Numbered from the stretch's first letter, positions 1 to 12,185 are shown. The stretch: 64,000 bases of DNA from Arenicola marina (GCA_964019135.1 OZ025265.1:18761143-18825142); one strand, 5' to 3'. Made by a program: numbers and translations. The notes: generated by a model from the letters alone, not told the origin.

Positions 1-400
1 CCCAATATGGTGACAGTGTCTCACTGTAGTGAATGTGTGCACAGTGGAGTGACAGTGTTCCCAGTGTTGTGACTGTGTCATCAGTGTACTGACTGTGTTG
101 CCAGTGTAGTGACTGTGTTCGCAGTGTAGTGACAGTGTTCCCAGTGTAGGCAATGTGTTACCAGTGTAGGCAATGTGTTCCCAGTGTAGTGACTGTGTTC
201 GCAGTGTAGTGACAGTGTTCCCAGTGTAGTGACAGTGTTCCCAGTGTAGGCAATGTGTTCCCAGTGTAGTGACTGTGTTCGCAGTGTAGTGACAGTGTTC
301 CCAATGTAGGCACTGTGTTTCCAGTGTAGGCAATGTGCTCCCAGTGTAGTGACTGTGTTCGCAGTGTAGTGACAGTGTTCCCAATGTAGGCACTGTATTC

Positions 401-1580
401 CCAGTGTAGAGACCGTGTTCCCAGTGTAGTGACTATCTTCCCAGTGTAGTGACCGTGTTCCCAGTGTAGTGACTACCTTCCCAGAGTAGTGACTGTGTTC
501 GCAGTGTAGTGACAGTGTTCCCAGTGTAGGCACTGTGTTCCCAGTGTAGGCAATGTGTTCCCATTGTAGGCACTGCGTTCCCAGTGTAGTGACAGTGTTC
601 CCAGTGTAGGCACTGTGTTCCCAGTGTAGGCACTGTGTTCCCAGTGTAGTGACTGTGTTTCCAGTGTAGTGACTATGTTCCCAGTGTAGTGACCGTGTTC
701 CCAGTGTAGTGACTATGTTCACAGTGTAGTGACTGTCTTCCCAGTGTAGTGACTGTGTTTCCTATGTAGTGACTGTGTTCCCAGTGTAGTGACTATGTTC
801 ACAGTGTAGTGACTATCTTCCCAGTGTAGTGACTGTGTTCCCAGTGTGGTGATTGTGTTCCCAGTGTATGCACTATCTTCCCAGTGTAGTGAATGTGTTT
901 CCTATGTAGTGACTGTGTTCCCGGTGTAGTGACTATGTTCACAGTGTAGTGACTATCTTCCCAGTGTAGTGACAGTGTTCCCAATGTAGTGACTGTGTTT
1001 CCAGTGTAGCGACTATGTTCCCAGTGTAGTGACCGTCTTCCCAGTGTAGTGACTATGTTCACAGTGTAGTGACTGTCTTCCCAGTGTAGTGACTGTGTTT
1101 CCTATGTAGTGACTGTGTTCCCAGTGTAGTGACTATGTTCACAGTGTAGTGACTGTGTTCCCAGTGTAGTGACTGTGTTCCCAATGTAGTGACTGTGTTC
1201 CCAGTGTAGTGACTATCTTCCGAGTGTAGTGACCGTGTTTCCAATGTAGTGACTGTGTTCCCAGTGTAGGGAATATCTTCCCAGTGTAGTGACAGTGTTC
1301 CCAGTGTAGTGACTATCTTCTCAGTGTAGTGACTATCTTCCCAGTGTAGTGACCGTGTTCCCAGTGTAGTGACTATCTTCCCAGTGTAGTGACAGTGTTC
1401 CCAGTGTAAGCACTGTATTCCCAGAGTAGTGAATGTGTTCGCAGTGTAGTGACAGTGTTCCCAGTGTAGGCACTGTGTTCCCAGTGTAGGCAATGTGTTC
1501 CCATTGTAGGCACTGCGTTCCCAGTGTAGTGACAGTGTTCCCAGTGTAGGCACTGTGTTCCCAGTGTAGGCACTGTGTTC
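401..1580. repeat. Higher-order duplication block, copy 1
   Basis: About 59 consecutive 20-bp units that reappear in the same order, with the same diagnostic variants, at 3261-4440. The offset is 2860 bp, exactly 143 units. Diagnostic shared variants include the ccagtgtaga unit at 401/3261, the tagcga unit near 1001/3861 and the taag unit near 1401/4261. Confidence 0.85.
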
Positions 1581-3260
1581 CCAGTGTAGTGACTGTGTTT
1601 CCTATGTACTGACTGTGTTCCAAGTGCAGTGACTATGTTCACAGTGTAGTGACTGTCTTCCCAGTGTAGTGACTGTGTTTCCTATGTAGTGACTCTGTTC
1701 CCAGTGTAGTGACTATGTTCACAGTGTAGTGACTATCTTCCCAGTGTAGTGACCGTGTTCCCAGTGTAGTGACTATGTTCCCAGTGTGGTGACTGTGTTC
1801 CCAATGTAGTGACTGTGTTCTCAGTGTAGTGACTATGTACATAGTGTAGTGACTGTCTTCCCAGTGTAGTGACGGTGTTTCCTATGTAGTGACTGTGTTC
1901 TCAGTGTAGTGACTATGTTCACAGTGTATTGACTATCTTCCCAGTGTAGTGACCGTGTTCCCAGTGTAGTGACTATGTTCACAGTGTAGTGACTATCTTC
2001 CCAGTGTAGTGACTGTGTTCCCAGTGTAGGCACTGTATTCCCAGAGTAGTGACTGTGTTCGCAGTGTAGTGACAGTATTCCCAGTGTAGGCACTGTGTTC
2101 CCAGTGTAGGCAATGTGTTCCCATTGTAGGCACTGCGTTCCCAGTGTAGTGACAGTGTTCCCAGTGTAGGCACTGTGTTCCCAGTGTAGGCACTGTGTTC
2201 CCAGTGTAGTGACTGTGTTCCCAATGTAGTGACTGTGTTTTCAGTGTAGTGACTATGTTCCCAGTGTAGTGACCGTGTTCCCAGTGTAGTGACTATGTTC
2301 ACAGTGTAGTGACTGTCTTCCCAGTGTAGTGACTGTGTTTCCCATGTAGTGACTGTGTTCCCAGTGTAGTGACTATGTTCACAGTGTAGTGACTGTGTTC
2401 CCAGTGTAGGCACTGTGTTCCCAATGTAGTGACTGTGTTCCCAGTGTAGTGACTATCTTCCCAGTGTAGTGACTATCTTCCCAGTGTAGTGACCGTGTTT
2501 CCAATGTAGTGACTGTGTTCCCAGTGTAGGGAATATCTTCCCAGTGTAGTGACAGTGTTCCCAGTGTAGTGACTATCTTCTCAGTGTAGTGACTATCTTC
2601 CCAGTGTAGTGACCGTGTTCCCAATGTAGTGACTATCTTCCCAGTGTAGTGACCGTGTTCCCAGTGTAGTGACTGTGTTCCCAGTGTAGTGAATATCTTC
2701 CCAGTGTGGTGTCAGTGTTCCCAGTGTAGTGACTACCTTCTCAGTGTAGTGACTATCTTCCCAGTGTAGAGACCGTGTTCCCAGTGTAGTGACTATCTTC
2801 CCAGTGTAGTGACCGTGTTCAGAGTGTAGTGACTACCTTCCCAGAGTAGTGACTGTGTTCGCAGTGTAGTGACAGTGTTCCCAGTGTAGGCACTGTGTTC
2901 CCAGTGTAGGCAATGTGTTCCCATTGTAGGCACTGCGTTCCCAGTGTAGTGACAGTGTTCCCAGTGTAGGCACTGTGTTCCCAGTGTAGGCACTGTGTTC
3001 CCAGTGTAGTGACTGTGTTTCCTATGTACTGACTGTGTTCCAAGTGCAGTGACTATGTTCACAGTGTAGTGACTGTGTTCCTAGTGTAGTGACTGTGTTC
3101 CCAATGTAGTGACTGTGTTCCCAGTGTAGTGACTATCTTTCCAGTGTAGTGACCGTGTTCCCAATGTAGTGACTGTGTTCCCAGTGTAGTGAATATCTTC
3201 CCAGTGTGGTGTCAGTGTTCCCAGTGTAGTGACTACCTTCTCAGTGTAGTGACTATCTTC

Positions 3261-4440
3261 CCAGTGTAGAGACCGTGTTCCCAGTGTAGTGACTATCTTC
3301 CCAGTGTAGTGACCGTGTTCCCAGTGTAGTGACTACCTTCCCAGAGTAGTGACTGTGTTCGCAGTGTAGTGACAGTGTTCCCAGTGTAGGCACTGTGTTC
3401 CCAGTGTAGGCAATGTGTTCCCATTGTAGGCACTGCGTTCCCAGTGTAGTGACAGTGTTCCCAGTGTAGGCACTGTGTTCCCAGTGTAGGCACTGTGTTC
3501 CCAGTGTAGTGACTGTGTTTCCAGTGTAGTGACTATGTTCCCAGTGTAGTGACCGTGTTCCCAGTGTAGTGACTATGTTCACAGTGTAGTGACTGTCTTC
3601 CCAGTGTAGTGACTGTGTTTCCTATGTAGTGACTGTGTTCCCAGTGTAGTGACTATGTTCACAGTGTAGTGACTATCTTCCCAGTGTAGTGACTGTGTTC
3701 CCAGTGTGGTGATTGTGTTCCCAGTGTATGCACTATCTTCCCAGTGTAGTGAATGTGTTTCCTATGTAGTGACTGTGTTCCCGGTGTAGTGACTATGTTC
3801 ACAGTGTAGTGACTATCTTCCCAGTGTAGTGACAGTGTTCCCAATGTAGTGACTGTGTTTCCAGTGTAGCGACTATGTTCCCAGTGTAGTGACCGTCTTC
3901 CCAGTGTAGTGACTATGTTCACAGTGTAGTGACTGTCTTCCCAGTGTAGTGACTGTGTTTCCTATGTAGTGACTGTGTTCCCAGTGTAGTGACTATGTTC
4001 ACAGTGTAGTGACTGTGTTCCCAGTGTAGTGACTGTGTTCCCAATGTAGTGACTGTGTTCCCAGTGTAGTGACTATCTTCCGAGTGTAGTGACCGTGTTT
4101 CCAATGTAGTGACTGTGTTCCCAGTGTAGGGAATATCTTCCCAGTGTAGTGACAGTGTTCCCAGTGTAGTGACTATCTTCTCAGTGTAGTGACTATCTTC
4201 CCAGTGTAGTGACCGTGTTCCCAGTGTAGTGACTATCTTCCCAGTGTAGTGACAGTGTTCCCAGTGTAAGCACTGTATTCCCAGAGTAGTGAATGTGTTC
4301 GCAGTGTAGTGACAGTGTTCCCAGTGTAGGCACTGTGTTCCCAGTGTAGGCAATGTGTTCCCATTGCAGGCACTGCGTTCCCAGTGTAGTGACAGTGTTC
4401 CCAGTGTAGGCACTGTGTTTCCAGTGTAGGCACTGTGTTC
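3261..4440. repeat. Higher-order duplication block, copy 2
   Basis: Second copy of the block at 401-1580. The order of variant monomers is retained with only scattered differences (for example tagg to cagg near 4366), so the duplication moved tens of monomers at once and is recent relative to monomer divergence. Confidence 0.85.
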
Positions 4441-6879
4441 CCAGTGTAGTGACTGTGTTCCCAATGTAGTGACTGTGTTTCCAGTGTAGTGACTATGTTC
4501 CCAGTGTAGTGAACGTGTCCCCAGTGTAGTGACTATGTTCACAGTGTAGTGACTGTCTTCCCAGTGTAGTGACTGTGTTTCCTATGTAGTGACTCTGTTC
4601 CCAGTGTAGTGACTATGTTCACAGTGTAGTGACTATCTTCCCAGTGTAGTGACCGTGTTCCCAGTGTAGTGACTATGTTCCCAGTGTAGTGACGGTGTTT
4701 CCTATGTAGTGACTGTGTTCTCAGTGTAGTGACTATGTTCACAGTGTAGTGACTATCTTCCCAGTGTAGTGACCGTGTTCCCAGTGTAGTGACTATGTTC
4801 ACAGTGTAGTGACTGTCTTCCCAGTGTAGTGACTGTGTTTCCTATGTAGTGACTGTGTTCCCAGTGTAGTGACTATGTTCACAGTGTAGTGACTGTGTTC
4901 CCAGTGTAGTGACTGTGTTCCCAATGTAGTGACTGTGTTCCCAGTGTAGTGACTATCTTCCCAGTGTAGTGACCGTGTTCCCAGTGTAGTGACTATCTTC
5001 TCAGTGTAGTGACTATCTTCCCAGTGTAGTGCACGTGTTCCCAGTGTAGTGACTGCGTTCCCAGTGTAGTGCACGTGTTCCCAGTGTAGTGACTGTGTTC
5101 CCAGTGTAGGCACTGTATTCCCAGAGTAGTGACTGTGTTCGCAGTGTAGTGACAGTGTTCCCAGTGTAGGCACTGTGTTCCCAGTGTAGGCAATGTGTTC
5201 CCATTGTAGGCACTGCGGTCCCAGTGTAGTGACAGTGTTCCCAGTGTAGGCACTGTGTTCCCAGTGTAGACAATGTGTTCCCATTGTAGGCACTGCGTTC
5301 CCAGTGTAGTGACAGTGTTCCCAGTGTAGGCACTGTGTTCCCAGTGTAGGCACTGTGTTCCCAGTGTAGTGACTGTGTTCCCAATGTAGTGACTGTGTTT
5401 CCAGTGTAGTGACTGTTCCCAGTGTAGTGACCGTGTTCCGAGTGTAGTGACTATGTTCACAGTGTCGTGACTATCTTCCCAGTGTAGTGATTGTTTTCCC
5501 AGTGTAGTGACTATGTTCACAGTGTAGTGACTATCTTCCCAGTGTAGCGACAGTGTTCCCAGTGTGGTGATTGTGTTCCCAGTGTAGGCACTGTCTTCCC
5601 AGTGTAGTGACCGTGTTTCCTATGTAGTGACTGTGTTCCCAGTGTAGTGACTATCTTCCCAGTGTAGTGACCGGGTTCCCAGTGTAGTGACTATGTTCCC
5701 AGTGTAGTGACTGTGTTCCCAATGTAGTGACTGTGTTCCCAGTGTAGTGACTGTGTTCCCAATGTAGTGACTGTGTTCCCAGTGTAGTGACTATCTTCCC
5801 AGTGTAGTGACCGTGTTCCCAGTGTAGTGACTATGTACATAGTGTAGTGACTGTCTTCCCAGTGTAGTGACGGTGTTCCCTATGTAGTGACTGTGTTCTC
5901 AGTGTAGTGACTATCTTCCCAGTGTAGTGTCCGTGTTCCCAGTGTAGTGACTATGTTCACAGTGTAGTGACTGTGTTCCCAGCGTGGTGACTGTGTTTCC
6001 TACGTAGTGACTGTGTTCCCAGAGTAGTGACTGTGTTCGCAGTGTAGTGACAGTGTTCCCAGTGTAGGCACTGTGTTCCCAGTGTAGGCACTGCATTCCC
6101 AGTGTAGTGACTGTGTTTCCAATGTAGTGACTGTGTTCTCAGTGTAGTGACTATCTTCCCAGTGTAGTGACCGTGTTCCCAGTGTAGTGACTATGTTCCC
6201 AGTGTAGTGACTGTGTTCCCAATGTAGTGACTGTGTTCCCAGTGTAGTGACTATCTTCCCAGTGTAGTGACTGTGTTCCCAATGTAGTGACTGTGTTCCC
6301 AGTGTAGTGACTATCTTCCCAGTGTAGTGACCGTGTTCCCAATGTAGTGACTGTGTTCCCAATGTAGGCACTGTGTTCCCAGTGTAGGTACTGTATTCCC
6401 AGAGTAGTGACTGTGTTCGCAGTGTAGTGACAGTGTTCCCATTGTAGGCACTGCGTTCCCAATGTAGTGACAGTGTTCCCAGTGTAGGCACTGTGTTCCC
6501 AGTGTAGGCACTGCATTCCCAGTGTAGTGACAGTGTTTCCAGTGTAGTGTCTGTGTTCCCAGTGTAGTCACAGTGTTCACAGTGTAGGGACATTTTTCTC
6601 AGTGTAATAACAATGTTCAAAGTGTAGTAAGAGTGCACACAGTGTAGTAACCGTGTTCACGTTGTAATGACAGTGTATTGATAGTGTGCACACTTTAGTA
6701 ACAGTGTTCAGAGTGTAGCAACAGTGTGGCGACAGTGTTCACAGTGTAGTAATAGTGTTCAAAATGTGGTGACAGTGTTTACAGTGTAGTGACTATGTTC
6801 CCAGTGTAGTGACTGTGTTCCGAATGTAGGCACTGTGTTCCCAGTGTACGTACTGTATTCCCAGAGTAGTCACGGTGAT

Positions 6880-7290
6880 CCCAATATGGTGACAGTGTCT
6901 CACTGTAGTGAATGTGTGCACAGTGGAGTGACAGTGTTCCCAGTGTTGTGACTGTGTCATCAGTGTACTGACTGTGTTGCCAGTGTAGTGACTGTGTTCG
7001 CAGTGTAGTGACAGTGTTCCCAGTGTAGGCAATGTGTTACCAGTGTAGGCAATGTGTTCCCAGTGTAGTGACTGTGTTCGCAGTGTAGTGACAGTGTTCC
7101 CAGTGTAGTGACAGTGTTCCCAGTGTAGGCAATGTGTTCCCAGTGTAGTGACTGTGTTCGCAGTGTAGTGACAGTGTTCCCAATGTAGGCACTGTGTTTC
7201 CAGTGTAGGCAATGTGCTCCCAGTGTAGTGACTGTGTTCGCAGTGTAGTGACAGTGTTCCCAATGTAGGCACTGTATTCCCAGTGTAGTG
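6880..7290. repeat. Copy of the window-start segment (1 to about 410)
   Basis: The atypical monomers at positions 1-100 (tatggtgaca, tctcactgtag, gtcatcagtgtactg) recur in the same order from 6880. This marks a long-range duplication with an offset of 6879 bp. The offset is not a multiple of 20 because of the intervening indels. Confidence 0.85.
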
Positions 7291-7605
7291 ACCGTGTTCC
7301 CAGTGTAGTGACAGTGTTCCCAGTGTAGGCACTGTATTCCCAGTGTAGTGACTGTATTCCCAGTGTAGTGACTGTGTTCGCAGTGTAGTGACAGTGTTCC
7401 CAGTGTAGGCACTGTGTTACCAGTGTAGGCAATGTGTTCCCAGTGTAGTGACTGTGTTCGCAGTGTAGTGACAGTGTTCCCAATGTAGGCACTGTATTCC
7501 CAGTGTAGTGACTGTGTTCGCAGTGTAGTGACAGTGTTCCCAGTGTAGGCACTGTGTTACCAGTGTAGGCAATGTGTTCCCAGTGTAGTGACTGTGTTCG
7601 CAGTG

Positions 7606-7680
7606 TAGTGACAGTGTTCCCATTGTAGGCACTGCGTTTCCAGTGCGAACGCGGTGCCTACACTGGGAACACTGTCACTA
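7606..7680. repeat. Hairpin at the orientation switch of the 20-bp array
   Basis: The arm 7606-7636 is nearly the reverse complement of 7650-7680, with two mismatches over the inner 21 bp, around a 13-nt loop. Right of it (7650-7740) the 20-bp monomer continues in the opposite orientation (cactgggaac, actgtcacta) for about four units and then decays into unique sequence. Confidence 0.85.
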
Positions 7681-7740
7681 CACTGGCAACTGTCACTACA
7701 CTGGCAACACTGTCACTACACTGGCAACACGGTCACTAGA

Positions 7741-8456
7741 TTTGTAATGCGGTCACAACATAGGAAACAGCCAGAAATAGGGTGGGGGGGGGGGGTGAAC
7801 TACAGTCAGGATCATCATTCCGTCGGTGGAAGCATTAGAGATAAGGTCATCAACAATCAGTCTGTCCGAGACCCAAGCCAAGTGTTTATGAACCCATGCC
7901 GACACCGAGGAGCAGGGGGGTGGGGGAAGAGAGGTGTTTCCTGCAGCGACACAAATCAAGACAAACTGACTTCAAACTTCGTGAAATATCGCCCAAACTA
8001 CCTTAACATGTTATCTCATGCAGCAAAGTTATGTCTTTCAAAGTTTCAGGATTTAGCAAGGACAACTCGTAATTCCTGCCCATCTTCGTCCCCACCCCTC
8101 CCCCCTCACTCAAAGAAGCATGGACTAAGCCTCGGGCCTGCCTCCCACCGCTGTAACTAACAGATTCCTGGTGGTAACAAATTGGTTATAACGAGTACAA
8201 TAACACTTTCAAATGTAGTTCCAACTTCAAAGAGAGGTTCTATAGGCACTTACCTGTCAAGTTTTAGCAATGATAGCGCATATATTATATCCATTTTGAG
8301 GTATTTGGTGATAATCTGACACTGTGTGACCTGCCGCAAATCTGGTGAAAACGGCGGGCAACGACTTCGTGTAGGTTACACACCAATAAAAACCATCCCC
8401 ATGTTAAGTATCGGACAAATCCAAACTTTCAACTTCATGCTAGACAAAAAACGGTA
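7741..8456. other. Unique non-coding sequence between the satellite and the transposon
   Basis: This stretch has mixed composition with a G run at 7785-7796 and C-rich stretches near 8090-8110. A 168-codon open frame from 7654 begins inside the satellite and has no recognisable domain. I see no gene here. Confidence 0.5.
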
Positions 8457-9467
8457 GGGGAACATGGGGTAAAATGACCCATCGGGGTCATATGGCCCAC
8501 CACAATATCGCGCTATTGCGGTGCTGCCACCTGTATTGAAGCGTTTTATATTTCTTCCTGTTATCATGTTACGTGATACCTTAACAAATCTACATGGGCG
8601 CTGAAGCAGACATCTGATTCTGGGCTGTTGACATCTATGGTAAACACTGGTAGGAAGTTGAACTCAGTGGATACTAGCTTGGGGGGAAAAGTTTGATAAA
8701 ATAACTCGATCAATGATAATTCCAAGTCAAGCCCCAAACGTAAATCCGACGCGGAATATACTGCGCCGTATTTTTCACACAGCGGTCAAATGTTAAGGGT
8801 AATAACAGGGGCAAAATGACCCACGCTTCTTGGGGCAAAATGACCCAGTGGGCCGTTTGACCAACATCCAATTTAATATGTATACTCCAACAGAAACGAT
8901 TATCTTTAGCAAACTGGATGATACCCAGCTAGATACCCAGCTAGGTATTGAATACCCCCCCCGCTTCCCCCGCCCGGGCGGATCCAAAAAAGCTCGATAG
9001 GGGAGGCCGGTTTCAGGGTCGGATCCAGATATGCTGGATAGGGTGGGGGGGGCGGTTTTGATTTTCATATGGTAGATGGTTTAAATTATATAAATTTCGG
9101 CCCTAAAAAGGGTCGGCTCCACTTGGATCCGCCCCAGCCCCGGGTCTGTTCAACACTAGGACTTCGCATGAAAGAGGAGTTCTACGCCTCATATGGCCTA
9201 AATTTTGCACTGAAAAATGGCAAAGAGTGGGGGAAGGGGTGTCCCCCCCCCCGATCCGCCTCTGCTGACGTAACCGTTATTTGTAATTTCTGTGTGTGAT
9301 CCTGCTGGGTCAGACTATTCCAGAGAGTTAGAAGTTTGCCTTCTTAGGCTGTTCAGTTAACATGCTGAAATAATGTGCTGACCATTGGCTCCTTTTAAAG
9401 CACTGCTTGTCCCCCCCCCACCAAAATGCAAATAAAGTGAAGGTGGTCATTTTGCCCCATGTTCCCC
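8457..9467. mobile_element. Non-autonomous DNA transposon with TA target duplication
   Basis: A 1,011-bp element has matching inverted ends. The left end reads ggggaacatgggg, then t, then aaaatgacc; the right end is its reverse complement with c for t, so 22 of 23 positions match. A TA dinucleotide flanks both ends (8455-8456 and 9468-9469), as expected for Tc1/mariner-like insertion. The motif ggggcaaaatgaccc occurs twice more inside (8811-8850) as subterminal repeats. No frame inside is long enough for a transposase, so the element would need one in trans. The superfamily assignment is inference from the TA duplication only. Confidence 0.8.
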
Positions 9468-9976
9468 TACCCATGTTTGACTATATGGGCCATGGGAAAT
9501 TATAGAGCAAGTATCCAGCTTTGTTTTAAAAACCAACAAAACATAAGTTCACGTGCGATATTTTTTAGTTACAGCCCACATTATGATACCCCCCCCCCCC
9601 ACCCACACCCGCCGCAAATTAGACACGCAGCGAATCAGCATGTGATGAGGTCGACCGAACCACACCCCCATAACATCCGCATGCATGATTACATACGCCA
9701 CAGATTAATGCAACAGGCAGTAATCTAGCCACACAATGGTAAGAAGAAACAATATATATAAAGACACAAACAACCAGTAACCATATAACCCTGATATACC
9801 AATATATTTTACGCACTACTTGACAGTATATACTTTTTCTACATACGCACCACCTATTACTCCAGCTATTGGTGTGTAACCTGTACGGAGGGCCCCAATA
9901 CAAGGTGCCATATGCAGTTGGCCAGAAATAGCCAATACTCTTCCACTCAAGTGTAACCGTAATCATATATCGACAA

Positions 9977-9990
9977 CCACCAGAGGGCGT
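9977..9990 (+). promoter_or_regulatory. CTCF-like motif
   Basis: CCACCAGAGGGCGT matches 13 of 14 positions of the bilaterian CTCF core (CCASYAGRKGGCRS). A weaker copy ending in AGAGGGCGC lies 42 bp downstream. It sits just beyond the possible 3' end of the CSRNP transcript. Binding is inference only; similar AGAGGGCG strings also occur inside dispersed repeats. Confidence 0.3.
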
Positions 9991-10428
9991 TGCGGATCTT
10001 TTTATTGTGCAATCTTCACATAGAGGGCGCACTAGATTCCCGTAGCCCTACTCGCCGAGAGACTAAGAAGCTATAAAATCTAATTTAGCTAATTTAGCGA
10101 GTGTAACTTTATGAGCAATGACAATAGTCGTTATAGTCACGGCGACTATTAGTTGCTCTTAGTGTAGTGCAGCCACCTACGTACAACTAGTTTCCAGGCA
10201 ATATTATTTCACTAATGCTGGCACTGTAGTAGTTATGATCAATCAAAATTATCATGGTCTTTTCAGTCAGGACAAGCGGTAACTTTTATGAGCTGCCCGT
10301 ACAAGACGTCAGTGATACAAAGGGGGAGGGATGTCACCACTTTGTGGTACGGTAAAATATTATGAAAATAGGTCCTTCAGACGAACAAAAGCAAGATTAA
10401 ACACTGGAAACTCCATGCAATTTCATAA

Positions 10429-10434
10429 TTTATT
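10429..10434 (-). terminator. Candidate poly(A) signal for the CSRNP transcript
   Basis: AATAAA on the minus strand is the first canonical hexamer I find downstream of the CSRNP stop codon. Weaker ATTAAA candidates occur near 14335 and 12057. Immediately upstream on the same strand (10441-10467) are ATTTATTT and TATTTAT motifs resembling AU-rich mRNA decay elements. Using it would imply a 3' UTR of about 5.2 kb. Confidence 0.3.
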
Positions 10435-12104
10435 GCACATACATAAATAGATTTCAAATAAATTTACAGACAATCACATTTTACATCCATCATAGTAACA
10501 TGGGTTCACAAACTACACAGAGTACTTTTCTACAGGAAAAAAAACAGCTTCTATAACATATTTCAGCGTATGTTTGAATTTCCTGTCACAGCCAGACCAC
10601 ATATTCCTGGAGACTGAATGAAGCGGCCGCTAGATAGTGGGCCGACAAGAAGGGATAAGATCACATCAGGTACCGAATTACATACTATATTCTCCAAGGG
10701 CGATATTTAACGCTATGCCTTGCTTGTTCAGCAAGTCATGTTCAACGCTTTGTAGATTTTCACCAGGCGATTACCGTCAAAGTTCTTTTTCTAGGTAAAA
10801 GGAAACGTACAGGAGGTGCATTCAATGCATATTCTAACCATCAAGAGATGAGTAAAGTTTTCGGAGATTGTCACATAATTAATATGGAAAAAGCGCCATT
10901 TTTGTCATTGAAAATAAAAATAAAATCAATTATCTGCTTAGCCTTCACAAGCTTGAACTGTCATTAAAATACCTTTACATAGCAGGTTATATAGATAATA
11001 ATTTGTCGCAGTTGCGTCTCATACATGAATATACTTCTGTTCTAAAAACCGATATATTGCAGTTTGCACGTGCGACGAGGTTTGGCTACCTCTCAGCTCG
11101 AGCGCCCCCTTGATGTGTTCATCGTCATGACTAGGCTGGTTACTAAGTCTTCATGATTAGCAGTAACTAACAACACGCAACAACGCAGTACAATATAAAA
11201 GCATACTACCACGTGTTCGCTAAGCGACAGGGTTCGAACGGAGTAGGTCACACATGCCCGCCAATGCAAAGACCCGGCTCCAATGAGGTGACGTATACGA
11301 CACTATATAGGTCTCCAGTGCCGCGATCATACATCGAAATGGAACTTTTCCATTCCAATATTTACTTTCCAGTGTTCTAAATGTCTTCTAAAATCGAATT
11401 ATAATAGAACGCAAGCACCAACAGCACAGATTCAAACTCAAGTTCTCCCGAACCCTAATTATTGATAATTGAAGCGATTCGCAAGCGACAGAAACCGGTT
11501 TTGGTTGTGAACATAATCCTTTTCCGCGCGAAAAACTTTCCACTATTCAGACCGGAATTCCCAGGAGAGAAAGTAATTTCCGGAACATCCAGTTCACGAT
11601 GAAACATCGGCCAATTCAATTACTGGGTGAAAAAAACAAAAAACAACAGGATTCTTCACATGTGGCTGAACGTTGCCAAGTCAACGCAGGAGCTACGATA
11701 TAAATACGAATCATTTCTTATTCCGGGGAAACGGTTTCCATCTCTCTCTCGTATACGTGCTAAGCACAGCTAAGGTAAAATGACCACAAATAATGACCTA
11801 GACAGCTACAGCGTTTCCAGTGGGCAGTATTTACAATAAACAATTCGTAGTTTGACCTTTGTACACATTAAGTTACAGAAATACACAAACTCACATTACT
11901 AATCCGAGTGTGAGTTGGGACCATGCACTGATAGCAACTCGGGATTTCTGTAGCATTGTAACGAGACTATTAACAATACTTCGTTCCCATCCCTAAACAT
12001 CATACAACTAAATTGGGATATGAAAGGGGCTGGGGTAGGGAGGGGCAGGAGGATGCTTTAATAAAATGCAAAGTTCTATCGCCATAATGGAACAAAGTCA
12101 GACT

Positions 12105-12185
12105 GGGCTCTTTATCCGGCACAGACGTAAATCCGTGCACGAGTCGGGTTAGAACCCACCAAGATCTCACTTCCAACTGGAGTAG
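12105..12185 (-). mobile_element. Fragment of a tRNA-derived SINE (family B)
   Basis: Read on the minus strand, a B-box-like gtgggttctaaccc is followed by a body ending gtgccggataaagagccc. The same body follows the complete copies at 34974-35112 and 35198-35330. The 5' half with the A box is not recognisable. Confidence 0.5.

Larger units (their letters stand above)
1..7640. repeat. 20-bp satellite array (about 380 units)
   Basis: Tandem 20-mers with plus-strand consensus agtgtagtgactgtgttccc. Common variants change the second half (gactatgttc, gacagtgttc, gactatcttc) or replace tagtga with taggca. From 1 to about 5410 the period is kept without an indel; a 2-bp phase shift occurs near 5415 and a degenerate stretch lies at 6570-6880. 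The array continues off the left edge of the window. Stop-free frames on the minus strand arise only because the unit lacks stops in those phases; they encode Thr/His/Leu-rich repeats in several overlapping frames and are not genes. Confidence 0.97.

Noticed and set aside
1..7640. Telomere or subtelomere terminal repeat
   Set aside because: No TTAGGG or other short telomeric motif is present; the 20-bp unit is a satellite and sequence continues on its right side.
9619..10032. 137-codon minus frame rich in Cys, Tyr and Trp
   Set aside because: No domain recognised; it overlaps CTCF-like and repeat-like sequence and has no conserved features.
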